Shown piece by piece: positions 1 through 8,812 of a stretch of DNA of 64,000 nucleotides. A program made the translations under genes and the position numbers. Each line of letters begins with the position of its first letter. Within the stretch, counting starts at the first letter, position 1. Below the pieces are notes generated by a model. That model saw only the letters and a list, made by a program, of their open reading frames with translations. It did not search any database and was not told the origin of the DNA. Origin of the DNA: Pseudomonas sp. GL-B-19 (GTDB lineage: Bacteria > Pseudomonadota > Gammaproteobacteria > Pseudomonadales > Pseudomonadaceae); the NCBI RefSeq assembly GCF_019956415.1, contig NZ_JAHBDK010000020.1, positions 329,023-393,022 on the forward strand, read 5' to 3'.

Positions 1-192
1 TAGCAACTCGATCGCCCATGGCCCGGCCTCGACCCGACGGATCGGTTCAGGCAGGAGCGGGGGCAGGAGGCGGTTTCGATGGCTCATAAACACCATAGTA
101 ATAAAGAGGGGGCGCAAAAGTCAGGTCAGTTTTCTGAAAGCCCGCGTGATGCGCTCGTGTCTAGACTGGGCAAAACCTCAGGGAGACGACTC

Positions 193-1149
193 ATGCACCG
201 ACTGACCCGCGACGATATCGAACAAGCGGCTCGCCACGTTTACCAAGTAATGCCTGCCACCGCCCAGTACGCGTGGCCCCTGCTGGCCGAGCGGTTGGGT
301 TGCACTGTGTGGGTCAAGCACGAAAACCATACACCTACCGGTGCTTTCAAGGTTCGCGGCGGCATTACTTTCATGCACTGGCTCAAACGCGCGCACCCAG
401 ACGTCAAGGGTATTGTCACCGCTACCCGCGGCAACCATGGTCAGAGCCTGGCGCTGGCAGCCGGCGCGCTGGGTCTGAAGGCGTTGATTGTAGTGCCGGA
501 AGGTAATTCGGTTGAAAAGAACAATGCCATGCGTGGCTTTGGTGGCGAAGTAGTCGAGTTTGGCCGCGATTTTGATGAGGCCCGTGAAGAGGCCGTTCGT
601 CTGGCGCAAGTGCATGGCCTCTATTTGGTTCCGCCGTTCCATGTCGAGTTGGTCAAAGGCGTGGCCACTTATGCGCTGGAGCTGTTCAAGGCCGCGCCGG
701 ATCTGGATACCGTCTATGTGCCGATTGGCTGTGGATCGGGGATTTGTGGGGTGATCGCCGCCCGGGACGCGCTGGGCCTGAAAACCCACGTGGTGGGCGT
801 GGTGTCCAGTGAGGCAGCGGCAGCCAAGATATCGTTTGAAGCGGGAGAAATCCTTGAAACCGCTACGGCGGATACCTTCGCTGACGGCCTTGCCGTGCGT
901 AAACCGGTTCCCGCCGCCTTTGCCATCTACGGCGCGGCTGCCGCACGAATCGTCTCCGTCAGCGAGGAGCAGATTGCCCAGGCAATGCGTGTGTTTTACA
1001 CCGACACCCACAACCTCGCTGAAGGGGCCGGTGCGGCGGCCTTGGCAGCGCTTATTCAGGAGCGTGAAACAATGGCGGGAAGACGGGTAGGTGTGATTCT
1101 ATCCGGCGGGAATGTTGATCAATCGGTGTATGCAAGAGTAATTGAGTGA
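193..1149 (+). CDS. PLP-dependent threonine dehydratase-like enzyme
   Basis: Fold-type II PLP enzyme of 318 residues, related to catabolic threonine ammonia-lyase/serine dehydratase, which deaminates L-threonine to 2-oxobutyrate in the cytoplasm. The PLP lysine is seen in TGAFKVRGG near residue 53, followed by the substrate loop TRGNHGQ and the phosphate-binding glycine loop GCGSG. There is no C-terminal ACT domain, which separates it from biosynthetic IlvA. I chose the ATG at 193 because GGGAG lies about 8 bases upstream and the family begins there; an in-frame ATG at 79 would add 38 low-complexity residues and has no conserved sequence. It stands alone here. Hydroxyaspartate dehydratase or a related hydroxy-amino-acid lyase is an alternative substrate class. 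Confidence 0.82.
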   Translation: MHRLTRDDIEQAARHVYQVMPATAQYAWPLLAERLGCTVWVKHENHTPTGAFKVRGGITFMHWLKRAHPDVKGIVTATRGNHGQSLALAAGALGLKALIVVPEGNSVEKNNAMRGFGGEVVEFGRDFDEAREEAVRLAQVHGLYLVPPFHVELVKGVATYALELFKAAPDLDTVYVPIGCGSGICGVIAARDALGLKTHVVGVVSSEAAAAKISFEAGEILETATADTFADGLAVRKPVPAAFAIYGAAAARIVSVSEEQIAQAMRVFYTDTHNLAEGAGAAALAALIQERETMAGRRVGVILSGGNVDQSVYARVIE

Positions 1150-1166
1150 GTGACCGCCAATGCTGG

Positions 1167-1727
1167 CTAAGGACATTCGTCTGGCCTGAGTCCCAGTTGA
1201 AGTTGAACCAGGGTGATCAGTTCATCCGGATCGATCGGCTTTAGTAGAAAGTCCACGACACTCAAGCGCATTGCCTCGATGGCATCTCGAACTCCAGCAT
1301 CTCCAGAAATGATCACAATGGGCAGGTCGGCCCACTCCGACTCGCGGATTTTTGAAATCAACTCCAGGCCATTGAGCGGGTGCATACGCAAATCAGTAAT
1401 GACCAATCCGATTGAACTGTCGATGCTCAACGAACGCATGGCATCAGCTGCACTTCTAGCCTCAAGGCAGAAGATGCCATTGATTTGAAGAATTTCGGCC
1501 AACATCTCGCGAGTGCAAGGGTCATCCTCGACGATCAAGACTTTTTGAGCCAATAGCCCTGGCTCCTGCATTGCGGCATTGATTGCCTCGCGCTCAGCGG
1601 CAGTCAAAAGATCGTGATCGAACATCATTTCCAACCATTTATGAGCCAATGAAACCCTGTATGCCGGCAGTCTAAACAGGCTTGGGGGCAGGTCTGTCTC
1701 CTCCAACCTGCGCCCCCAGTAACGCAT
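1167..1727 (-). CDS. Stand-alone response-regulator receiver protein
   Basis: A 186-residue protein with a roughly 60-residue N-terminal extension and one CheY-like receiver domain. Visible receiver residues are the acidic pair in VEDDP (68-69), the phosphoacceptor Asp112 in ITDLRM, Ser141 at the Thr/Ser switch and Lys163 in LLKP. No output domain follows, so it should act by protein contact, for example with a partner kinase or another regulator. The extension contains a short helix (LLTAAEREAINAAM) and no known domain. The ATG at 1727 lacks a clear ribosome-binding site; ATGs near 1628 would give a shorter protein that keeps the whole receiver. No kinase gene is adjacent. Confidence 0.8.
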   Translation of the reverse strand: MRYWGRRLEETDLPPSLFRLPAYRVSLAHKWLEMMFDHDLLTAAEREAINAAMQEPGLLAQKVLIVEDDPCTREMLAEILQINGIFCLEARSAADAMRSLSIDSSIGLVITDLRMHPLNGLELISKIRESEWADLPIVIISGDAGVRDAIEAMRLSVVDFLLKPIDPDELITLVQLQLGLRPDECP

Positions 1728-1819
1728 TGCGTCAACAAAATTGCTCTGAAATGGCCTGATTTGTACCCCTCAGAACGCTGAAAAACGCTGAAATCCGTGA
1801 TCAACGTGGGAGGCGGTCG

Positions 1820-3034
1820 CTAGATTCCACTGAACATACCGATGATCACGGCATTGACCAGGTCGATGAAAAAGCCACACACCAGCGGCACGATCAGGAA
1901 CGCCTGGTGAGCGGCACCGTACTTTTGGGTCACGGTCGTCATGTTGACGATGGCCGTCGCAGTGGAGCCGAGGGCAATCCCGCCGAACCCGGAAGCAATC
2001 ACGCTGGCTTCGTAATCGCGCCCCATAAAGCGGAAGACCACAAAATACGTATAGAGCACCGTCAGCAGGATTTGCAGGGTCAAGGCGCACACAATGAACA
2101 GCAACACGCCACTCAGCTGCCATAACTGAAGCCCCATCAGCGCCATGGTCAAAAACATGCCCAGACAAATATCGGAGATCAGCGACAGACCCAGGCTGGC
2201 GCCGCTCCAGGATTTCAGCCGCTGATCACCCACCAATGCGAGAACGATGTGGTGAATGACGATGCCCGCAAACAGGCAACTGACGAATTTTGGCAGGGTG
2301 ATGCCAGCATCGACCAACAGCAGGTTGAGCCCATAGCCGACCATCAGGGTCAGGTTGAGCCACATCCACGCCCAGAGCACGTCGTAGTAGTCCAGTGGCT
2401 TGCTCGGTTGATCCTCGAAAATGCCGACTTCCAGCGCCGCATCCCCGGAAGTCTTTAGTCGATAGCGACGTATCAGTCGGTTGGCGATTGGACCACCGAT
2501 CACGCAAGCGGCAATCAGGCCGACGGTGTTGCTGGCCATGCCCAGTTCATGCGCGTTATTGATGCCCAGCTTTTCGATGAACAGCGGTGCCCAGGCCAGG
2601 GTGGTGCCCGCCCCACCGGTGAGGGAAATGGAGCCCACCATCAAACCGGCCTTGGGATCGAGTCCGAATGCTTCGGCCACACCCATGCCCAGCGCGTTTT
2701 GCAGGATAATGAACACCCCGGCGAGTACCAGCAGGATCAGCAGCGGGCGCCCACCCTTGAGCAGTTGGCGCATGTCCGATTTCAAGCCAATGCCGGCAAA
2801 GAAATAGAGCAGCAAGGTGTCGCGAATTTGCAGATCGAATTCGACCTGGATATTAAGACCGAAGTAAAGCAGGGACGTCACTGCCGCACAGACGAAGCCG
2901 CCGACGACCGATTCGGGAATACAGTATTGACGGAGTAGGGCGTTGCGATGAACAAGGGTTTTGCCGAGGAAAAGCAGGAGGATGGCAAGGGTAAAACTCA
3001 CGAGACCGTGAACCGAAAAGAGCTGGGGCGTCAT
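1820..3034 (-). CDS. gltS: Sodium/glutamate symporter GltS
   Basis: Inner-membrane Na+-coupled L-glutamate carrier of the ESS/GltS family. The 404-residue length matches the family (about 400), and hydrophobic segments run through the whole protein in two similar halves. Conserved glycine-rich re-entrant segments are visible, such as SLTGGAGTTLAW in the first half and SGFGGIALGSTATAI in the second. It is divergent from the carboxynorspermidine pair, with a 266-bp intergenic region holding two perfect palindromes. Glutamate uptake fits with the neighbouring polyamine and gamma-glutamyl chemistry, but no direct link is shown. Confidence 0.9.
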   Translation of the reverse strand: MTPQLFSVHGLVSFTLAILLLFLGKTLVHRNALLRQYCIPESVVGGFVCAAVTSLLYFGLNIQVEFDLQIRDTLLLYFFAGIGLKSDMRQLLKGGRPLLILLVLAGVFIILQNALGMGVAEAFGLDPKAGLMVGSISLTGGAGTTLAWAPLFIEKLGINNAHELGMASNTVGLIAACVIGGPIANRLIRRYRLKTSGDAALEVGIFEDQPSKPLDYYDVLWAWMWLNLTLMVGYGLNLLLVDAGITLPKFVSCLFAGIVIHHIVLALVGDQRLKSWSGASLGLSLISDICLGMFLTMALMGLQLWQLSGVLLFIVCALTLQILLTVLYTYFVVFRFMGRDYEASVIASGFGGIALGSTATAIVNMTTVTQKYGAAHQAFLIVPLVCGFFIDLVNAVIIGMFSGI

Positions 3035-3127
3035 TCAAAGCCTACCTGAAATCTGAAAAATTCATTATCACGATTTGGCCGTTCAGTGTTTTGAGCTGTG
3101 TCAATAAACGGTGGATGGAGCATAGCA

Positions 3128-3183
3128 GGAAGGTTAAAACCTTCCTCCAGCCCCCCATTCACTCGATAAATATCTGATATTTA
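3128..3183. promoter_or_regulatory. Two palindromes between gltS and nspC
   Basis: Two perfect inverted repeats lie between the divergent genes. One is at 3128-3145 (GGAAGGTT, 2-base spacer, AACCTTCC) and one at 3167-3183 (TAAATAT, CTG, ATATTTA). The first could be an RNA hairpin or an operator. The AT-rich second one has the size of a dimeric repressor site and lies about 120 bases before the nspC start. No regulator can be named. Confidence 0.35.
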
Positions 3184-3300
3184 CGGGTTTCAAGTGAGCC
3201 GTGCTTCGCATCGCGAGCACTTTCTGTACTTTCGATATATCGCCAGTGAAGGCACAATGCGCATCCTTTTTTTGGCTGGCCTTGCCGGAGGCGCCTCGAA

Positions 3301-4398
3301 ATGATCAAAACGCCGTACTACCTTATCGATAAACAAAAGCTGCTGGCGAACATGCAGAAGATTGCCTATGTGCGCGAACAGTCCGGGGCCAAAGCGCTTC
3401 TGGCACTCAAGTGCTTCGCCACCTGGTCGGTGTTCGACCTGATGCAGCAATATATGGACGGCACCACGTCGTCGTCGCTTTACGAGCTCAAGCTCGGTCG
3501 ACAGAAGTTCGCGGGCGAGACCCACGCCTACAGCGTGGCCTGGGCCGACGACGAAATCGAAGAGATGCTCGAGAACTGCGACAAGATCATCTTCAACTCC
3601 ATCAGCCAATTGCAGCGCTACACTGAAGCTTCAGCAGGCAAGGTGCGCGGTCTGCGGGTCAATCCGCAGGTGAGCAGCTCGGATTACCTGCTGGCCGACC
3701 CGGCGCGGCCGTTCAGCCGTCTGGGCGAGTGGGACCCGTTGAAGATCGAGCAGGTCATCGAACAGATCTCTGGTTTCATGTTCCACAACAACTGCGAGAA
3801 CGCTGACTTCGACCTGTTCGACCAGATGCTGTGCACCATTGAAGAGCGATTCGGTCATTTGCTGCACAAGGTCGAGTGGGTCAGCCTCGGCGGCGGCATC
3901 CACTTCACCGGTGACGACTACGAGCTGGATTCGTTCTGCGCTCGCCTCAAGGCCTTCTCGCAAAAATACGGCGTGCAGGTCTACCTGGAACCGGGTGAAG
4001 CGGCCATCACTCAGAGCGCGTCGCTGGAAGTCACTGTGCTCGACACCCTCTACAACGGCAAGCACCTGGCGGTCGTTGACAGCTCCATCGAAGCCCACAT
4101 GCTCGATCTGCTGATCTATCGCCTGAATGCCAAGCTGGCGCCGAGCGAAGGCGAACACACCTACATGGTGTGCGGAAAATCCTGCCTGGCCGGAGATATT
4201 TTCGGTGAATATCAATTCGATCGTCCGTTGGCCATCGGGGATCGGCTGTCGTTCATCGACGCAGCGGGTTACACCATGGTCAAGAAGAACTGGTTCAACG
4301 GCCTGAAAATGCCGTCCATCGTAGTGAAACAACTCGACGGTAGTGTCGAGGTGGTTCGTGAGTTTGGTTTCAACGACTACCTGTCCAGCCTCTCGTAA
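3301..4398 (+). CDS. nspC: Carboxynorspermidine/carboxyspermidine decarboxylase
   Basis: PLP-dependent alanine-racemase-fold decarboxylase of 365 residues. NspC enzymes remove the carboxyl group of carboxy(nor)spermidine to give spermidine or norspermidine in the cytoplasm. The PLP lysine lies in the LLALKCFA motif near residue 40; HNNCEN, the glycine-rich loop SLGGGIHF and YLEPGEA are the expected landmarks, and CGKSCLAGD carries the C-terminal active-site cysteine. The ATG at 3301 follows GGAGG by a few bases. The dehydrogenase of the same route begins 26 bp downstream, so the two form an operon. Decarboxylase-first order is a little unusual but the pair is otherwise standard. Confidence 0.9.
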   Translation: MIKTPYYLIDKQKLLANMQKIAYVREQSGAKALLALKCFATWSVFDLMQQYMDGTTSSSLYELKLGRQKFAGETHAYSVAWADDEIEEMLENCDKIIFNSISQLQRYTEASAGKVRGLRVNPQVSSSDYLLADPARPFSRLGEWDPLKIEQVIEQISGFMFHNNCENADFDLFDQMLCTIEERFGHLLHKVEWVSLGGGIHFTGDDYELDSFCARLKAFSQKYGVQVYLEPGEAAITQSASLEVTVLDTLYNGKHLAVVDSSIEAHMLDLLIYRLNAKLAPSEGEHTYMVCGKSCLAGDIFGEYQFDRPLAIGDRLSFIDAAGYTMVKKNWFNGLKMPSIVVKQLDGSVEVVREFGFNDYLSSLS

Positions 4399-4424
4399 GC
4401 TGGCAGAAAGGAGATATAAAAAAA

Positions 4425-5669
4425 TTGAAGAAAAACGTACTTATCATTGGTGCAGGAGGTGTCGCCAAGGTGGTGGCCCACAAGTGCGCGCAGCACAACG
4501 ACGAACTCGGTCGTATTGCTATCGCGTCGCGCAACATCTCCAAATGTCAGGCCATCATCGACAGCGTCAAGTCCAAGGGCAGCCTCAAGCAGCCCGCCGA
4601 AATCAAGGCGTTCTCGCTGAACGCTATGGATATTGAGGCGACCAAGGCGCTGATCCGCGAAACCGAATCGCAGATCGTCATCAACGTCGGTTCCGCTTTC
4701 CTCAACATGTCGGTGCTGCGAGCCTGCATCGATACCGGCGCGGCCTACCTGGACACCGCCATTCACGAAGAACCGGGCAAAATCTGCGAGACGCCGCCCT
4801 GGTATGGCAACTACGAGTGGAACCACCTCGAAGAGTGCAAAGAGAAGAACATCACTGCCATTCTCGGTGTGGGTTTCGACCCGGGTGTGGTCAACGCCTA
4901 TGCAGCACTGGCCCAACAACAGTATTTCGACCGCATTGATTCGATCGACATTCTCGACGTCAACGCCGGTTCCCATGGCAAATATTTCGCCACCAATTTC
5001 GACCCGGAAATCAATTTCCGCGAGTTCACCGGACAGGTGTGGAGCTGGCAGAACAGCCAGTGGACCAGCAACACCATGTTCGAAGTCAAACGCACTGACG
5101 ACCTGCCGGTCGTCGGGGCGCAGAACCTGTACCTGACCGGCCACGATGAAGTGCACTCTCTGTCGAAGAACCTGGGCGTGCCCAACGTGCGTTTCTGGAT
5201 GAGCTTCGGCGAGCACTACATCAATGTGTTCACTGTGCTGCGCAACCTCGGCCTGCTCTCCGAGCAACCGGTCAAGACGGCCGAAGGCCTGGAAGTCGTT
5301 CCGCTGAAAGTGGTCAAGGCCGTGCTCCCTGATCCGAGCTCGCTGGCGCCTGGCTACACCGGCAAGACCTGCATCGGCGATCTGGTCAAGGGCACCAAGG
5401 ATGGCCAGCCGCGCGAGGTGTTCATCTACAACGTGGCCGACCATGAAGACGCCTACGCCGAAACTGACAGCCAGGGCATTTCCTATACCGCAGGCGTGCC
5501 ACCCGTGGCTGCTGCTCTGCTGGTCGCCCGCGGCGAGTGGGATGTGCAACGTATGGCCAACGTCGAAGAGCTGCCGGCTGAACCGTTCCTCAAGGCGCTG
5601 GATGTGATGGGCCTGCCGACCCGCATCAAAGACGAGAATGGAGACCGTCCCTGGAACGGCAACGCCTGA
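4425..5669 (+). CDS. Carboxynorspermidine/carboxyspermidine dehydrogenase (saccharopine dehydrogenase family)
   Basis: A 414-residue NAD(P)-dependent reductase that condenses aspartate semialdehyde with a diamine (putrescine or diaminopropane) to give the carboxy-polyamine used by NspC. The N-terminal Rossmann motif VLIIGAGGVAKVVAHK is at residues 4-19; GVGFDPGVVNAYA near 148 is typical of the saccharopine dehydrogenase group. Translation must start at the TTG at 4425, because the reading frame carries the Rossmann strand immediately after it and AAAGGAGATAT sits just upstream; no ATG is available. It follows nspC closely and is ended by a strong hairpin terminator at 5713-5744. Together the two genes offer a spermidine route independent of S-adenosylmethionine. 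Confidence 0.88.
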   Translation: MKKNVLIIGAGGVAKVVAHKCAQHNDELGRIAIASRNISKCQAIIDSVKSKGSLKQPAEIKAFSLNAMDIEATKALIRETESQIVINVGSAFLNMSVLRACIDTGAAYLDTAIHEEPGKICETPPWYGNYEWNHLEECKEKNITAILGVGFDPGVVNAYAALAQQQYFDRIDSIDILDVNAGSHGKYFATNFDPEINFREFTGQVWSWQNSQWTSNTMFEVKRTDDLPVVGAQNLYLTGHDEVHSLSKNLGVPNVRFWMSFGEHYINVFTVLRNLGLLSEQPVKTAEGLEVVPLKVVKAVLPDPSSLAPGYTGKTCIGDLVKGTKDGQPREVFIYNVADHEDAYAETDSQGISYTAGVPPVAAALLVARGEWDVQRMANVEELPAEPFLKALDVMGLPTRIKDENGDRPWNGNA

Positions 5670-5712
5670 GGCGCCAAATATCCAGGTGAATCTCGTTTGC
5701 CGCTCTAAACGC

Positions 5713-5744
5713 AAAAACGCCGCTCTTTGAGCGGCGTTTTTGTT
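5713..5744 (+). terminator. Rho-independent terminator after the carboxynorspermidine genes
   Basis: A 10-bp perfect stem (AACGCCGCTC, 3-base loop, GAGCGGCGTT) is followed by a T-tract. An A-tract on the other side could also make it work on the minus strand. Confidence 0.88.
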
Positions 5745-5869
5745 TGTGCGATCTCGTAAAACGAATAAAACCATTGAAAAAAATTCGTATTCACTATAAA
5801 CGGGAAGCACACCGACACATTGCTAACAATACAGTAAGTATCGCCAGCTTTTTGGCTCAGGGAGCGCTG

Positions 5870-8776
5870 ATGAGTGTTCGTCCATTGACCGACTCCCCGC
5901 GGCAATCGAACGATTGCGACGTTGTCGCAACTCAACTGAAAGGGAACTCGGATACTGTCGGCATGACTTACGCCGGCAACGAGGACACTATCGAACAATT
6001 GCTGGACTCAGCGCGCAGCTGGGCTCACACCACTGCGTGGGCGGTTTACCGCGCTGGTGAACAAATGCATTGGGTCGGGCAGGGCGACCCGCAGGTGCAG
6101 TGGCCGTCAAGCGTTGCGAATGAGCAGTTTGAAGCCTTTTGCCTGAGCTTGCGCTTGCACCGCTGGCCGACCGGTAGAGGCGAAAGTGAGCTGGGTTGGC
6201 TACTGGCGCCAGCCAACGATGCCGCGGAACCGGCGCTCGCCGAGTTTGCCCGGCACCTGGGCATTCAGCTACAGACCAATACCCTTGCCCGTGCGCAGAT
6301 TACTCAGCGTGTGCTGTATGAAATTACCTACCTGGCCAGTTCGACCCGCGACCGGTCAGTGTTTCTGGTGGGGGTTCACCGGCTACTGGCCAGCCTGATC
6401 GACGCCGAGAACTTCTATCTCGCGCTGTATGACCCGCGCAGTGGCAAGATTGATTACCCGTATTACGTCGACATCATCGACGTTGATGCCGTGGAGTCCC
6501 AGCACTACGAATACCTTGACCCTTCGCACCTGTCCTTGACCGGCCAGGTATTGACCACCGGCCAACCGTTGCTGATCGACGCCGCCGGTATTCTCGCGGC
6601 TCAGGCCGAGAACCGTTTCTACTGCGTGGGTGATCGTCCAGAGTTCTGGATGGGCGCACCGTTGAAAAATGCCTCGGATGATGTGTTTGGCATGCTTGCC
6701 ATGCAGGTCTACGACGTTTCTCGTACCTACAGCGCTGAAGACCGCGCGTTGTTTCTGGTGGTGGCGCGCCACGTGGCCATGGCGCTGGACCGGATTCTGC
6801 ACCGCGAGGACCTGGAAGAGACGGTGATGCGTCGCACCCTGGAGCTTTCGGCACTCAACGACGCATTGCGCCAGGAAGTGGCAGACCGAGAGCGCGCCGA
6901 ACATTTGCAGAGCGCGCTGTTCCAGATTGCTGAACTGTCGAGCCAGCCTGGCGACATGGCTGAGTTGTTTCAAACCTTGCATGGCATCGTCGGTGATCTG
7001 CTGTTCGCGAAGAACTTCTACATTGCGCTGTTCGACGATGCGATCAGTGAAGTGACCTTTCCGTATTATGTTGATGAGCGGCAGATCACCTGCCCGCCGG
7101 CACGGCGTGGATGCCGGGGCTTGACTGAGTACGTTATCCGTCAGCGTCGACCTTGCCTGATTGACGCCGGCGAGGCTGAACGACTGGCTGCGCACGGTGA
7201 AATCGAACTGGCCAATGAGTCTGTCCGATCCCACTCCTGGCTGGGCATTCCATTGTTCGATGGCGATGTGGTGCGTGGCGTGCTTGCGGTGCAAAGCTAT
7301 ACCTCACAGGTGCAGTACACCCTGCGAGACCAGGAACTGCTGACATTCGTGTCGCGGCACATCGACACCGCGCTGTCGCGACGCACGGCCGCCGAAGCGA
7401 TCCATGCCGCCAACCTCAAACTGGAAGCGCGGGTGCAGAACCGCACCCGCGAACTCGATCACGCCAATGCCAAGTTGCAACACGAAAACTCCCACGACTC
7501 GCTGACCGGGCTACCGAATCGTACCTATCTGCAACAACGCCTCAGCCAGGCCTGGTCGCGGTTCGGCAGCGAAGGCGGGCACCTGGCGGTGATGTTCATC
7601 GACCTCGACCGTTTCAAGATGGTCAACGACAGCCTCGGCCACCATTTTGGTGACCTGCTGCTGATGCAGGCCGCCCACCGGTTACGCGGTTGTCTGCGCG
7701 AGACCGACATGCTGGCGCGCCTGGGGGGCGATGAGTTTTCGGTGCTGGCGCCCGAAGCGCCGCTGGAAGTGCTGATCGAAATCGCCGAACGAATCCTGGT
7801 GGCGTTTGACCTGCCGTTTTTCATCAATGGCCATGAAGTTTTTTCGTCCTGCAGCATCGGTATTGTCAGTGCCGACAGTCAGTTCCATCACGAGCCAGCC
7901 GACTTGCTGCGCGATGCCGATGCAGCGATGTACCGGGTCAAGAGTGCCGGGCGCGACAGCTACGCGGTGTTCAACCAGGAAGTGCGCCGTGAAGTTTCGG
8001 ACCAGGTGGAGCGAGAAGGGGCCTTGCGCAATGCGCTGAAACGCACTGACGAACTGCTGCCGTATTTCCAGCCGATTGTCAGCGTCGAAAGCGGCGAATT
8101 GTTGGCCCTTGAGGCGCTGATCCGTTGGCATCAGCCGGGCGGCCGGGTGATCGCGCCAGGCGAGTTTTTGCCGGATGTCGAGGGTTTGCGCCTGATCGGT
8201 CGACTGGACTTGTACATGCTCACCAGCGTTGCGGCGATCCTCGCGCAGCCCCAGCATGCCAATTGGCCTGCGGTGCACGTCAATTGCTCCAGCTACAGCA
8301 TGACGCGCCCGGACTTCGCCAGTGATGTGCTTGCACTGTTGGAGCGGCACGGGGTCGCGCCGTCGCGAATCTGCCTGGAGTTGACCGAAGGCGCGCTGGT
8401 GGCGGAGCCAGCGATTGCCCGACTGACCATGCAGCAACTGGCCGATAACGGCATGTCGGTGGTGCTCGATGACTTCGGTGCAGGGTTTTCATCCCTGAGC
8501 TATGTGCATCAATACCGTTTCAGCGGCTTGAAAATCGACAAGTCGTTCATCCTCGAACTGACCACCAGCGCTCGCAGTCGCGCAATCGTCCGGGCAATTG
8601 TGCGGATGGCCGAATCGCTGGACCTGAGTGTGGTGGCTGAAGGCGTCGAGGATGAAGCGACACTGGACTTGCTGCGCGAAATGGGCGCTGGACAGGCCCA
8701 GGGTTACTATTTTGCCAAACCGATGGGGTTGGAGGCGTTGTTGGCGAGTTCGCTGATCGTCCCTGTAGGTGGCTGA
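5870..8776 (+). CDS. GAF-GAF-GGDEF-EAL cyclic-di-GMP signalling protein
   Basis: A 968-residue cytoplasmic protein with two GAF-type sensory domains (about residues 130-310 and 340-540), a linking coiled coil, a GGDEF domain (about 555-715) and an EAL domain (about 735-965). The GGDEF motif is intact in LARLGGDEFSVL and is preceded by an RETD inhibitory I-site five residues upstream. The EAL motif is intact in LLALEALIRW, and DDFGAGFSSLSY carries the acidic metal ligands, so both diguanylate cyclase and phosphodiesterase activity are possible. No membrane segment is seen. I place the start at ATG 5870, after GGGAGCG; an upstream in-frame start would add 42 unlikely residues. GAF ligands cannot be told from sequence. 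Confidence 0.88.
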   Translation: MSVRPLTDSPRQSNDCDVVATQLKGNSDTVGMTYAGNEDTIEQLLDSARSWAHTTAWAVYRAGEQMHWVGQGDPQVQWPSSVANEQFEAFCLSLRLHRWPTGRGESELGWLLAPANDAAEPALAEFARHLGIQLQTNTLARAQITQRVLYEITYLASSTRDRSVFLVGVHRLLASLIDAENFYLALYDPRSGKIDYPYYVDIIDVDAVESQHYEYLDPSHLSLTGQVLTTGQPLLIDAAGILAAQAENRFYCVGDRPEFWMGAPLKNASDDVFGMLAMQVYDVSRTYSAEDRALFLVVARHVAMALDRILHREDLEETVMRRTLELSALNDALRQEVADRERAEHLQSALFQIAELSSQPGDMAELFQTLHGIVGDLLFAKNFYIALFDDAISEVTFPYYVDERQITCPPARRGCRGLTEYVIRQRRPCLIDAGEAERLAAHGEIELANESVRSHSWLGIPLFDGDVVRGVLAVQSYTSQVQYTLRDQELLTFVSRHIDTALSRRTAAEAIHAANLKLEARVQNRTRELDHANAKLQHENSHDSLTGLPNRTYLQQRLSQAWSRFGSEGGHLAVMFIDLDRFKMVNDSLGHHFGDLLLMQAAHRLRGCLRETDMLARLGGDEFSVLAPEAPLEVLIEIAERILVAFDLPFFINGHEVFSSCSIGIVSADSQFHHEPADLLRDADAAMYRVKSAGRDSYAVFNQEVRREVSDQVEREGALRNALKRTDELLPYFQPIVSVESGELLALEALIRWHQPGGRVIAPGEFLPDVEGLRLIGRLDLYMLTSVAAILAQPQHANWPAVHVNCSSYSMTRPDFASDVLALLERHGVAPSRICLELTEGALVAEPAIARLTMQQLADNGMSVVLDDFGAGFSSLSYVHQYRFSGLKIDKSFILELTTSARSRAIVRAIVRMAESLDLSVVAEGVEDEATLDLLREMGAGQAQGYYFAKPMGLEALLASSLIVPVGG

Positions 8777-8812
8777 CCCACTTCCCTGTAGGTCTTCAAC
8801 TGGAACTTACGG

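Noticed and set aside
1..192. Tail of a preceding gene
   Set aside because: Two frames are open for a short distance, but neither gives a recognisable C-terminus.
4377..5810. Long minus-strand open frame opposite the carboxynorspermidine dehydrogenase
   Set aside because: It is antisense to a gene with a clear Rossmann motif, has no recognised motif and runs through a terminator; a by-product of high GC.
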